A stretch of 64,000 bases of DNA from positions 1 to 64,000 of the forward strand of contig JBBQJV010000014.1 in the NCBI GenBank assembly GCA_038326205.1, read 5' to 3'. Source of the stretch: UBA7672 sp038326205. Lineage in GTDB: Bacteria; Pseudomonadota; Alphaproteobacteria; Caulobacterales; Hyphomonadaceae. The stretch's first letter is position 1. The number at the start of each line of letters is the position of its first letter. Both the position numbers and the translations under genes were made by a program. Shown here piece after piece: positions 1-10,343 of the stretch. The notes beneath the pieces are model-generated. The model worked only from the letters and a program-made list of their open reading frames with translations, was not told where the DNA came from and did no database searches.

Positions 1-2
1 CG

Positions 3-716
3 ATCGGCCTGTCGGCGGCTCATCACGTTTATGCTTCGCAGGAATGGGCGGACACCTACCAGCTGCCGACACTGCTAATGCCTGCATACACCGACCTCAC
101 CGCATATCCCAAGTCCACGTTTGCGGAGAAGGAGAAGCTGATCATCATATCGGATGACGAAGCTCTTTATCGCGCGAAGGTCGGAGAGAAGCTCAAGCAG
201 CTGAAAGACTACAAGATCGTCACCATCAAGAATATGACGTTCGATAAATACATGGATCTGGCGACAAGGTGTCGGTTTTCCATTTCATTCGGCGAAGGCT
301 TCGACGGCTATGTAGCCCAACCGATCTACCAGGGAGGAATCGGGTTCGCGCTCTATACGGACGAATTTTTCCCGAACGACCGTTTTCTCGCCTACGAGAA
401 CTTTTTCGGATCGGAGAAGGAGATGATCGACAAGATCGTCCCCACAATCCGTGGGCTCGAAGCTGATCAGAAGCGTTACGAGGATTTGAACGCGGCGCTG
501 CGCGCCGAATGGAACGCATTGTACAGCTTCGATGATTACATTGCGCGGATCGGGAAGTTGATCCGCAAGGAATACGAAAAGTTTCCTCGCGCCGACGCTC
601 ATCCGGCTGCAAGCAAAACGAAGTCGACTATGAATGGAAAGAAGCGTTCGGAGAGTAGCAAGAAAGCCGCGGCGTCTAGCTCACTGAAAAGCCCAACGGG
701 CAAACGGGCCAGTTAG
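3..716 (+). CDS. C-terminal part of a glycosyltransferase-like protein (5' end outside window)
   Basis: The frame is open from the window edge, so this is the 3' end of a longer gene; the ATG at 78 is probably internal. About 237 residues are visible. A G/F-rich stretch (SISFGEGFDGYVAQPIYQGG) resembles the donor-binding loop near the C-terminus of GT-B glycosyltransferases, and a Lys/Ser/Ala-rich basic tail ends the protein (SSKKAAASSSLKSPTGKRAS). Many AT-ending codons make it lower in GC than the genes around it, as is common for surface-polysaccharide genes gained by transfer. The glycosyltransferase reading is an inference from composition and one motif-like segment; no catalytic residues can be assigned. 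Confidence 0.55.
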   Translation: MGLSAAHHVYASQEWADTYQLPTLLMPAYTDLTAYPKSTFAEKEKLIIISDDEALYRAKVGEKLKQLKDYKIVTIKNMTFDKYMDLATRCRFSISFGEGFDGYVAQPIYQGGIGFALYTDEFFPNDRFLAYENFFGSEKEMIDKIVPTIRGLEADQKRYEDLNAALRAEWNALYSFDDYIARIGKLIRKEYEKFPRADAHPAASKTKSTMNGKKRSESSKKAAASSSLKSPTGKRAS

Positions 717-841
717 TGGCCCCGCAATTTCCGAAGCGGGAGGCTAGGACAGCTTCCGAGCTACACCCCGCACGAGCGATATTGTCCCAAGCCATCGATT
801 TCTCCATCTCTTCGCAAAGACGGGTGAATCACAGCCCGATG

Positions 842-1494
842 ATATCGCTCACTTTCTTTTCGTTCAGGCTCTTAGACGCCCATTTCGAAGACCGGCTGGT
901 CGGCGAGGATGAGGCGCTGACTGCGGCGTTCAACGATAGCGCGGATGCGGGCTTGCGGTTGCGGTCTCGCCCGCGCTTGGCAAGATGCTGGACCTGTTGG
1001 CGCTCTCCATCGGTGCAAAGCGCATCCTCAAGATTGGTACGCCGGGAGGATATTCGGCGATCTGTATGGACCGGGCATTGTCGGAGCATGGCAAGCTGGT
1101 ATCGCTGGAGATCGATCTGCGCATTGCGGAGGTTGTGCGCGCAGGAATATCTCCGGCGCAGGGCTGGCCGAGAAAGTGGAGATTATCGTCGGACCCGCAA
1201 TCAGGTCGTTGCCGGACCCGAGCGGGCCGTTCGACATGGCGTTCATCGACGCGGACAAGGAAAGCAATGCGGCCTATTTCGACCATGCCGTGCACCTGTC
1301 GCGGCAGGGCGGGATCATCATCGTAGACAACGTCGTGCGCGACGGTCGCGTGGTCGACCCTGACGGCAACGCGTAGGTGATGGGCGTGCGCCGGATGATG
1401 CGTTATCCGCGTCGATGCCTGCGTGAGTGCAGCCGCCGTTCAGGCGGTCGGTGTCAAAAGCTATGACGGATCCCTGATGGTGGTGGCGAGGTAG
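842..1494 (+). pseudogene. Decayed O-methyltransferase (CCoAOMT / class-3 family)
   Basis: Pieces of one SAM-dependent O-methyltransferase lie in order in different frames. The N-terminal part (LLDAHFEDRLVGEDEAL, frame 2) is followed by the SAM-binding core from 985 (KRILKIGTPGGYSAI, LVSLEIDLRIAEV, frame 1). A second shift near 1150-1160 leads to AGLAEKVEIIVGP, the metal-binding FIDADKESN and the IIIVDNVVRDGRV stretch (frame 3), which ends at a TAG at 1374-1376. The family's C-terminal signature reappears at 1441-1494 (VGVKSYDGSLMV). At least two frameshifts and one stop separate parts that would make a protein of about 215 residues, so this is a pseudogene rather than the overlapping ORFs it appears to be. 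Confidence 0.8.
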
Positions 1495-1495
1495 T

Positions 1496-2560
1496 TTAGG
1501 CTGCGTTGGTTATCGCAGCTGGCGGCATCTGCGTTTCGAGGGTTACGCGATTGCGGCCATTGCGCTTCGACATGTAGAGGCATTCGTCGGCGCGCGTGAT
1601 GAGTGTGCCAACAGTCTCGCCGACGGAGTAGATCGCTGCGCCGAAGGAGACCGTGACGGCGCCGATCGTCTCATTGGTCGAGCGGCGCACGAGGCGCTTG
1701 GCTTCGATGGCGGTGCGGATCTGGTCAGCGATGCGGCCGGCGTCCTTGAGAGACGTGCGCGGCATGATTACGGCGAATTCTTCCCCGCCATAGCGGGCGA
1801 CCAGATGATCCGGCAGAGCGAACTTGGTGAGAGCGGAGGCGACGAAGCGGATGACCTGATCGCCTGTCTGGTGACCCCATGTATCGTTGAACGACTTGAA
1901 GTGATCGATGTCACAGAGAACAAGAGCGAGCTCGGTTTTCTCGCCATCGGCCTCTTCCTTGCGCAGGCGAAGCGTCTCGTCGAACAGCTTGCGGTTGGCG
2001 ATGCCGGTAAGCGCGTCTGTCAGCGCCTCGGCGCGCGCCTGGCGCAGCGATGTGCGCAGCTTTTCCATTTCCTGCGACGACTGCGCGAGCTTGTGTGACA
2101 GCGTATTGTTCTGCTTCGACATCTCGGTGGTGGCCGAGGAAAGAACATTGATCAGGCGCTTCAGCGCATCGCCATCGATGGTGGCGTTCTGCAATGAATC
2201 GGCGGCAACGTTCAGGGTTGCGCCATAGCGTTCTGTCGTGGCGCCGGCCTTCTTCAATGCATCCAGGGCGTCAGCGATCTCGTGCGCAATCCGGGTGCCG
2301 GTCTCCATGACCTGGGTGGAGAGGTGGGTTGTGGAGAAAAAGCGCTCGTAAAGTTGCTCCATGTCGTCGGCGCTCAGGGGCTGGCCGGAGGCGATCATCT
2401 TGTCGAGGGCCTGGCGCAGGTCTGGCGAGGCATGGGTGAGGTAGGTGAGCCAGACTTCGTAATTCTGGGGGCTGACCGGCAGCGTCTGACGGCCGATCTC
2501 GTCGATCGTCCTGTGGCCCAGCAATACGCCTTCGGGTCCGATCATTTGGTTGTTCAGCAT
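1496..2560 (-). CDS. Diguanylate cyclase (GGDEF domain), probably cytoplasmic
   Basis: A 354-residue protein that should condense two GTP into c-di-GMP. The N-terminal 100 or so residues (starting MLNNQMIGPEGVLLGHRTID) have no membrane segment, followed by a helical, coiled-coil-like linker at about 130-180. The GGDEF domain starts at DALTGIANR (about 182) and has the active-site GGEEF at 258-262 with the metal-binding DIDHFKSFND upstream. The RxxD inhibitory site expected five residues before GGEEF is replaced by LPDH, so feedback inhibition is unlikely. ATG at 2560 is chosen because GAGGGA lies about 10 bases upstream; a GTG at 2590 gives 10 more residues without a clear ribosome site. Confidence 0.9.
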   Translation of the reverse strand: MLNNQMIGPEGVLLGHRTIDEIGRQTLPVSPQNYEVWLTYLTHASPDLRQALDKMIASGQPLSADDMEQLYERFFSTTHLSTQVMETGTRIAHEIADALDALKKAGATTERYGATLNVAADSLQNATIDGDALKRLINVLSSATTEMSKQNNTLSHKLAQSSQEMEKLRTSLRQARAEALTDALTGIANRKLFDETLRLRKEEADGEKTELALVLCDIDHFKSFNDTWGHQTGDQVIRFVASALTKFALPDHLVARYGGEEFAVIMPRTSLKDAGRIADQIRTAIEAKRLVRRSTNETIGAVTVSFGAAIYSVGETVGTLITRADECLYMSKRNGRNRVTLETQMPPAAITNAA

Positions 2561-2636
2561 TTGGTCACGTCCCTCAGACGCGCGCTCCACTGAAGCGCAA
2601 TGTCCGACCGCATTTGTGAAGAGGAGCCGTTACGGA

Positions 2637-2667
2637 TTGGCTAAAATTGACGGAAACCGTTAGCCAA
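2637..2667. repeat. Inverted repeat upstream of the diguanylate cyclase gene
   Basis: TTGGCTAA at 2637-2644 is matched by TTAGCCAA at 2660-2667, with a nested ACGG-AAA-CCGT between them. It lies between the stop of the helicase gene and the start of the cyclase gene, both read leftward. No T-run follows it on the minus strand, so it looks more like an operator or attenuator stem than a terminator. Confidence 0.5.
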
Positions 2668-2692
2668 AAACTTACCAAAAAAGGCAGAAAAT

Positions 2693-4315
2693 TTAGGCGT
2701 CTTCGCGTTTACCAAGCGTTCTCAACAGGAACGCCGGGACGTGATCGCCCATGCCTTTGAAGTTCTCGTCGCCGCCCTGGCCTTCGCCGGGCTGGCGCTC
2801 ACCATGACGATTTCGGCCATCATTGCGACCTTCGCTACGAGGCTCGTTCCGGGGCTCGTTCCGGCCGCTGCCCTCGCTGCGGGCCTTGTTACGTTCGCGA
2901 CCGCCACGTTCACGACGGCCACGGCCCTCACGTTTGGGCTGTTCGGACTGGGCCGGCGCGTCTATCGTTTCGGGCGCGTCGAAAGCTTCGAGTGCGTCAG
3001 GCAAGTCCACCGGCGGGGCGGCGACGACCTGCACGTCGACGGGCTCCGGCGCCGTAGCTGAAGATTTTTCTTCACGGGGAGCGCCACGCCCGCCGGAGCG
3101 GTCGCGTCCTCGGCCACGGCGGCCCTTCTCGAACCGGTCGCGCGAGGTGGCGGGGCCGCGGCTGCGAGCTTCGCCTACGGCGTCTTCCAGACCTTCGGGC
3201 GTGAAAGCCTCGACATCCCGGCCAATGCGCTTGAGCACTGCCTCCCACAGGCGGCTATCGCCGGGCGAGACAATCGTGAAGCTCTCGCCGGTGCGACCGG
3301 CGCGACCTGTGCGGCCAATCCGGTGCACATAGTCGTCCGAGTTTGGGGGCGGGGCGTAGTTGAACACCTGGCTGACTTCCGGGATGTCCAGGCCGCGCGC
3401 GGCTACGTCGGATGCAACCAGAAGCTTAAGTTCCTGGTTGCGGAAACGGTCGAGCGTTGCGGTCCGCTGGCTCTGCGGCAGGTCGCCGTGAATCGGGGCT
3501 GCATCGAAGCCGTGGCTCGCCAGCGATTTGGCGACAACGTCGACTTCTGTCTTGCGGTTGCAGAATACGATGCCCTGATCGGTTGACCGGGCCTTGATGA
3601 TCGAGCGCAGCACCGCGCGCTTCACTGTGTCCTCGTTGGATGGGCAGTGGGTAACGTACTGGGTGATGGTGGTGGCGGCCGTGGCGGGTTTGGAAACCTC
3701 GATCCGCACCGGCTCTTTCTGGAACTGCTTGGCGAGGCGGGTGATCTCGGGAGGCATGGTGGCCGAGAAGAGCAAAGTCTGGCGCGTCTTGGGCAGCAGG
3801 GTGCAGATCTTCTCGATGTCTGGGATGAAGCCCATGTCGAGCATGCGGTCAGCTTCGTCGATAACCAACATCTGCACCCCGGTCATCAGGAGGCCGCCCC
3901 GTCCGAAATGGTCCATCAGGCGGCCGGGCGTCGCGATCAGCACGTCGGCGCCGGCGTTGAGTTTCTTTTCCTGGTCGCCGAACGACACGCCACCGATCAG
4001 CAGCGCCATGTTCAGCTTGTAGCCCGCGCCGTATTTTTCGAACTGCTCGGCCACCTGGGCGGCAAGTTCGCGAGTCGGCTCAAGGATCAGCGAGCGGGGC
4101 ATGCGCGCCTTGGCGCGCCCTTGTCCAAGTTTGTGGATCATGGGTAGCACGAAGGCAGCTGTCTTGCCGGTGCCGGTTTGCGCAATCCCGGTCACATCCT
4201 TGCCGCCGAGCACGGCAGGAATCCCCTGTTGCTGAATGGGTGTCGGCGTCGTGTAGCCAGCGGCTGTCACGGCCTCCAGAATTCTTGGGTCGAGGCTAAG
4301 CTCGTCAAACGTCAT
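2693..4315 (-). CDS. DEAD-box RNA helicase, RhlE-like
   Basis: A 540-residue ATP-dependent RNA helicase for RNA unwinding in ribosome assembly or mRNA turnover. Visible motifs in order: Q motif (PTPIQQQGIP), motif I AQTGTGKT (45-52), PTRELAAQ, VIDEADRMLDMGF (DEAD), SAT, and HRIGRTGRAG. The last 150 residues are low-complexity and rich in Arg, Gly and Glu (RGRDRSGG, GRGRRERGGRERNK), a typical RNA-binding tail, ending in a short conserved-looking segment. ATG at 4315 (MTFDELSLD) is preferred because the family starts there; the upstream extension to 4414 is basic and unlike helicase sequence. RhlE rather than DeaD/SrmB is judged from overall layout only. Confidence 0.92.
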   Translation of the reverse strand: MTFDELSLDPRILEAVTAAGYTTPTPIQQQGIPAVLGGKDVTGIAQTGTGKTAAFVLPMIHKLGQGRAKARMPRSLILEPTRELAAQVAEQFEKYGAGYKLNMALLIGGVSFGDQEKKLNAGADVLIATPGRLMDHFGRGGLLMTGVQMLVIDEADRMLDMGFIPDIEKICTLLPKTRQTLLFSATMPPEITRLAKQFQKEPVRIEVSKPATAATTITQYVTHCPSNEDTVKRAVLRSIIKARSTDQGIVFCNRKTEVDVVAKSLASHGFDAAPIHGDLPQSQRTATLDRFRNQELKLLVASDVAARGLDIPEVSQVFNYAPPPNSDDYVHRIGRTGRAGRTGESFTIVSPGDSRLWEAVLKRIGRDVEAFTPEGLEDAVGEARSRGPATSRDRFEKGRRGRGRDRSGGRGAPREEKSSATAPEPVDVQVVAAPPVDLPDALEAFDAPETIDAPAQSEQPKREGRGRRERGGRERNKARSEGSGRNEPRNEPRSEGRNDGRNRHGERQPGEGQGGDENFKGMGDHVPAFLLRTLGKREDA

Positions 4316-4442
4316 CAGAAAGATCTTTTCGGACTTCAGCCGGCCGGATCGCGGGCAGAAATGCACGCTTTTCCAGGATTGGCGGACCAATAGGCCCACG
4401 CGCCCCCAAGTCAATCCCGGGAGGCTCCAGTGGCCACCATGG

Positions 4443-4465
4443 CACGATTCCGTGAAAGAATCGTG
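4443..4465. repeat. 8-bp perfect inverted repeat with 7-base loop
   Basis: CACGATTC at 4443-4450 pairs with GAATCGTG at 4458-4465. It lies between the amidohydrolase stop at 4490 and the helicase start at 4315. It could be a weak transcription barrier or an operator for the helicase, but it has no T-run on either side. Confidence 0.4.
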
Positions 4466-4489
4466 GGCGTATTGCCGACCTGCGGTTGG

Positions 4490-5751
4490 CTATTGGCGCT
4501 CGTAGGCCTGCGGCTTGTTTTCGTCGAGGTTGAGGTAGCGGTCCCGCAGCTTGGTCTGGCGTGACACCATCGGCGTCGAGACGCCGGCGATGTAGACCGC
4601 GTCGGGGCTGGACATCAGTTCCAGCGGGTCGCCATCCCAGATCACCACATCGGCGATCGCCCCGGATTTCAGTGATCCAAGGTCCGTCCTGCCATAGATA
4701 CTGGCGGGGACGCTGGTGATCGCGGCGAAAGCATCAGCCCACGACATGCCGTTCGCGACGGCGTTGCCGGCCAGTTGCTGGATGAAACGGGTGTTGTGGG
4801 TCGCCTCGTTCGGATCTGCGATGGCGACCTTCACACCGGCCTTCGACAGGCGGCCTGCGTTTTCGAGTGTTGCGGCCAGTTGTTCGAACCGGTCGGGCAG
4901 GTTGGTCAGCGGGTTGACGATGACGGGCACGCTAGCCGCGGCGATCTGGTCGGCAACGCGCCAGCCTTCGGTCGCGCCGAGCAGGATGAGCTTCATCCTC
5001 GGTTCGCGCTGTCGCAGGGTGAGCACCTGCAGGATGTCAGCGGCGGAATGCACTTCGATCATCAGGGGCACGCGGCCCTCGACCACAGGTTTGAACGCGA
5101 GCGCTTCCTTGGACGACAGCAGGTCACCTTCGCCATCTTCGGTGAAGCCGCGCGGGTAGACCTTGGCGTCGTCGATCGCGGTGGTGAGCCATGTCCATGC
5201 CGCCGACCGTGAGCCGCCAGCTGAGGCGGCGCCGCCTTCGCCAAGTTCGGCGTACATAACCACATCGCGGGCAAAGATGCTGTTGAAGCTGCCGGTGGTA
5301 TCCGCGAGTGCGCCATAACCACCGAGCAGACCATCGCCCGCTGGGTCGACCAGCGCCACGCGGGTAACGCCCTCGATACGCGAGACCGCGATGGCGGTGT
5401 TGTCGGGATCGAAGGAGTCTGCGGCGCGCAGCGATGCCTGGAACTTGCTGCGACCAGCGGATATATTGTTGGTCGAATCCTCGGAATCGACTTCGGCGAG
5501 GCCGATGCGGGACAGGGCCGCGAACAGGCCCGGCGTGACCCACTTGCCATTGGCGTCGACAATGGTTGCGCCGGCGGGAGCAGATCCCGGGCCCACCGAG
5601 ACAATGCGGCCATTGGTGATGACGACGGTTCCGTTTTCGATCACGTCTTGCGACGTGTTGGTGACTATGCGTCCGCCGGTGATGGCAATGGCCTGCGCGA
5701 ACGCGCACGGCGCAGCCGCAAAGAGTGTTGCAGCAACCAGGAGCTTGCCGA

Positions 5752-5755
<4 letters not shown>
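4490..5755 (-). CDS. Exported amidohydrolase-like protein (second of a coupled pair)
   Basis: A 421-residue member of the imidazolonepropionase-like amidohydrolase superfamily. The N-terminus is a signal peptide ending in CAFAQA, then the urease-alpha-like beta sandwich (ITGGRIVTNTSQDVIENGTV, GKWVTPGLFAALSRIG). At the first metal site the usual HxH after the TPGL(I/F)D turn is replaced by AALSR, so metal binding and catalysis look compromised. The C-terminus has the normal IADVVIWDGDP block. ATG at 5755 overlaps the stop of the upstream amidohydrolase gene by 4 bp (ATGA), so the two are translationally coupled. It may work as a non-catalytic partner of the upstream enzyme. Confidence 0.82.
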
Positions 5756-7293
<1,538 letters not shown>

Positions 7294-7485
7294 GCGTCAC
7301 CCCGTACTTGCGTGGGGAACACTGCATGCCATGGATTTCGCGTCAAACGCCGACACGCGATGCGCGAGAACCCTGCGCCAGTTGACGAAAACGTCGGCAG
7401 GCGCCGCTACGGTGCCATCTCGGGCGCGGAAAATGCATGTGAGAGCATTCCCAATAAGCCGGAGACACCGGCACAAGAGGAAAAA

Positions 7486-8517
7486 ATGAAATCGTTGCTT
7501 CAGGTGCTTGCCTGCGGAACCGTTTTCTTGTCCGGCGTGGCCCATGCCCAAGCTGGCAATACGATTCCGCGAACAGCGGACGTCAAGCCGGATTTTCAGG
7601 GCGTCTGGACGAATTCGTCGCGTACCCGGCTTGAGAGGGTCCTTGAGTACAAGGATCTGGTGTTGACCCCAGAGCAGGCCAAGGGCTGAGAGACAGATGC
7701 TGCGCGGATCGCCGCCAAGGACGCAGCCCCGACTGACGCCTCCGTCGGTGCGCCGATATCTGGTGAGGACCCGGAGGGCTACAACTATTTCTGGATCGAT
7801 CCCGGCACGCGCGTCGGTAAGGTGAAGAGTGAATACCGCTCGTCCTGGCTGATCGATCCTCCGAACGGGAAAGTTCCATACACCGCCGCCAGGAGGCAAG
7901 CCATGATGAAGGAGGTCTCGACCTACAAATTCTTTGACAACCCGGAAGAGCGTATCACGATCGAGTGTTGCCTTATCGGCTTTGCCTCGATTGGCGGTCA
8001 ACCTATGCTGAATGAGCTCTACAACAATCACCAGCAGATCATCCAGACGGCCTACGCGATCGCGATCAAAATCGAAAAGGTGCATGACACGCGCATCGTC
8101 CGAATGAATGGCGAGCACAACCCGCCCGCCGTGACCCAGTATCTCGGCGCCACGGTCGGTCACTGGGAGGGCGACACGCTGGTCACCGACACGGTCGGCT
8201 TCAAGCCGAAGGAAGCCGTGCGGGTCGATTTCGGTCTTTTCGCCTACGTGTCGTCTGACGCGAAGGTCACCGAGCGCTTCGCGGTGAGCAATCCCGACGA
8301 GATCCTCTACGAATTCACGGTCCTTGACCCCGTCGCGTATTCGCAACCGTGGAAAGGCGAACTGACGTTTCGCCGCTCGCCGGATCGAATCTATGAATAC
8401 GCCTGCCATGAGGGCAGCCACTCGGTGCCCAACATCCTCGCTGGCGCGCGTGAGATGGATCGGCAGGGCTCGAAACCGGCTGTGACGCGTCAGCGCGCTC
8501 GCATCGATCGGGAATAG
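7486..8517 (+). pseudogene. Exported protein of unknown function, interrupted by one in-frame TGA
   Basis: The gene starts at ATG 7486 behind an AGAGG ribosome site and opens with a signal peptide ending in GVAHAQA, followed by DFQGVWTNSS. Codon 68 is TGA (7687-7689). The same frame then continues without a break to 8517, carrying family-like segments (GGQPMLNELYNN, GHWEGDTLVTDTVGF, YACHEGSHSVPNILAGAR). Full length would be 343 residues. The residue expected at the stop is plausibly Trp (TGG to TGA, one base change). Proteins with this layout are exported and uncharacterised. It is divergent from the amidohydrolase pair across about 190 bp that must hold both promoters. Confidence 0.8.
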
Positions 8518-8621
8518 AGAGTATGCAGCCGCGACCTGTCGCAGTCACAGGTTGCGCCTGTCGTTTTCTCCGTAGCGTTGAGTGGGCTGTCTGTATCGAT
8601 CATCAAATGACGGGCGAGGCC

Positions 8622-9572
8622 ATGAGCGAACTTCAATCCTATCTCGGTTGGAAGATCGATTTCAAGAATCCGCCTGGCGAGCCGGCGGGCCTTGAGCCCG
8701 ACTCGATGCACTGGAACGTCTACAAGAATCCCATCGCCATGGCCGTCGGCGGGGTGGCGGCGGTGTTGCTGGAGTTTGCAGACGCGCGCATCCGCTCCGG
8801 CGTGTGGGACCATTCGACCTACAAGCAAGATCCCATCGGGCGCTCGAAGCGCACGGGAGTGGCGGCGATGGTGGGCGTCTTTGGACCTCGCAAAGCTGCG
8901 GAGCGTGTGATCCATGGCGTCACCAACATGCATTCGCGTGTGAACGGGGCGACGCCAAAGGGAGAGCCTTACCGCGCGCTGGACCCCGAACTGCTCGACT
9001 GGGTGAGCGCCACAGCTGCCTATGGATTTCTCACGGCCTATGACACGTTCGTCGAGCGCGTCGCCGAGGCGGACAAGACGCGCTACTATGCCGAGGCAGC
9101 GCTGGGCGCGAAGTTGTATGGCGTGCAACGTTCTCCGACGTCGACCGCGGATTTCTTCGACATGATGAAGCCGCTGGTCGATCGCTTCGAGCCGCATCCC
9201 ATCAACGAGGAGTTTCTTAGCATCATCATGTCCGGCAAGGCTGCGCCGGATACGCCAAAGTACATCAGTCAGGCCATGGTGCGGGCATCGGTGTCGCTGT
9301 TGCCGCCGGTCGTGCGCGGCAAGCTGGGTCTAGGCAATGCGTACAACCTCAGTTTTGTCGACCGCCTGACGGTGATGGCGCTCGGCAAGTACCTGAACCG
9401 GAGGCCCATACCGGGCTCGCCGCCCTGTGATGCAAGCCTACGGATCGGGCTACCGGCGAATTTCCTCTTCCGCGGTCAACGCGAACGCGCGCGGCTGCTG
9501 GCTGAGTGGCGCGCCGCGCCGCGCCCGGCGAGTGAACCTGACGCCACGACAATGGTGCAACCGGCCGCGTGA
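8622..9572 (+). CDS. Oxygenase MpaB / DUF2236 family protein
   Basis: A 316-residue soluble, mostly helical protein matching the DUF2236 (latex-clearing-protein/MpaB-like) family of heme-dependent oxygenases. Seen: the family's N-terminal block LLEFADARIRSGVWDHS, then a conserved His in AAERVIHGVTNMHSRVNG that in the family belongs to the heme or metal site, and later the AYDTFVERV helix. ATG at 8622 is preferred (GGCGAGG upstream); an in-frame ATG at 8607 adds five residues. The substrate is unknown. The next gene, a glutathione transferase, starts 37 bases downstream and could be cotranscribed, which would suit a role with oxidised lipophilic compounds (inference). Confidence 0.82.
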   Translation: MSELQSYLGWKIDFKNPPGEPAGLEPDSMHWNVYKNPIAMAVGGVAAVLLEFADARIRSGVWDHSTYKQDPIGRSKRTGVAAMVGVFGPRKAAERVIHGVTNMHSRVNGATPKGEPYRALDPELLDWVSATAAYGFLTAYDTFVERVAEADKTRYYAEAALGAKLYGVQRSPTSTADFFDMMKPLVDRFEPHPINEEFLSIIMSGKAAPDTPKYISQAMVRASVSLLPPVVRGKLGLGNAYNLSFVDRLTVMALGKYLNRRPIPGSPPCDASLRIGLPANFLFRGQRERARLLAEWRAAPRPASEPDATTMVQPAA

Positions 9573-9608
9573 TGTGCTGAGACTGTCGCCGCAGCACCGG
9601 AGCGTCCC

Positions 9609-10229
9609 ATGAAATTCTACACCTCCATCGGCCCCAACCCGCGCGTCGTGAAAATGTTCATGGCCGAGAAGGGCATCGACATTCCCCGTGTGACTGTTGA
9701 CCTCATGGCCGGCGAAAACCGCGAGGCCGCGCACGTCGCGCGCAACCCCGGCGGCCAGATGCCGACATTGGAACTGGACGATGGCAGTTACCTCGCCGAG
9801 GTGACGGCGATCTGCGAATACCTTGAGGAAAAGCATCCCAAGCCCGTGCTTGTCGGCGCGACGCCCGAAGAGCGGGCGATGACGCGCATGTGGACGCGCC
9901 GCATCGATCTTTACATCGTCGAGCCAATGCTGACCGGCTTCCGTGGCGCCGAAGGGCAGGCTCTCTTCAAGAATCGCATGCGCCTCATTCCGCAAGCCTC
10001 TGCTGACCTTAAAGCGCTGGCGCAGGAAAAGGTCACATGGCTCGACGGACTAATCAGCGGACGCGACTTCATCGCCGGTAACAGCCTCACGCTGGCCGAC
10101 ATCCTGCTCTACTGCACGCTCGATTTCGGCGCGACGGTTGGCCAGCCGCTTAACGCCGACAACGCCAACATCACAGCGTGGTTCGCCCGCGTGAACGCCC
10201 GTCCAAGTGCCGAGGCGAGCCGGGCCTAA
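9609..10229 (+). CDS. Glutathione S-transferase family protein
   Basis: A 206-residue cytosolic GST. The N-terminal thioredoxin fold begins MKFYTSIGPNPRVVKMFMAE with the Ser/Asn-Pro-Arg region that positions the glutathione thiol; NPGGQMPTLELDDG carries the cis-Pro and YLAEVTAICEYLEE is the glutathione-carboxylate helix. The C-terminal all-helical domain has the folding signature FIAGNSLTLADILLYCTL. CGGAG lies seven bases before the ATG. It conjugates glutathione to electrophiles or reduces peroxides; the substrate is not readable. Confidence 0.9.
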   Translation: MKFYTSIGPNPRVVKMFMAEKGIDIPRVTVDLMAGENREAAHVARNPGGQMPTLELDDGSYLAEVTAICEYLEEKHPKPVLVGATPEERAMTRMWTRRIDLYIVEPMLTGFRGAEGQALFKNRMRLIPQASADLKALAQEKVTWLDGLISGRDFIAGNSLTLADILLYCTLDFGATVGQPLNADNANITAWFARVNARPSAEASRA

Positions 10230-10343
10230 CCCCCGGGGGTCCAGCCACATTGGCGACGCGCCCTGACTTCCGAATGCATTGGCGTGTTTTGTTAACGAAT
10301 CGTGACGACTCTGGCCTCCGCATGTTGCGCAACGGAGCCGTCC

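Noticed and set aside
2637..2667. Inverted repeat as a terminator of the helicase gene
   Set aside because: No T-run follows on the minus strand; the poly-T lies before the stem instead of after it.
7687..7689. TGA as a recoded selenocysteine codon
   Set aside because: No hairpin suited to a SECIS follows, the family is not a redox enzyme, and Trp fits the place; other genes nearby have TAG stops in the same style.
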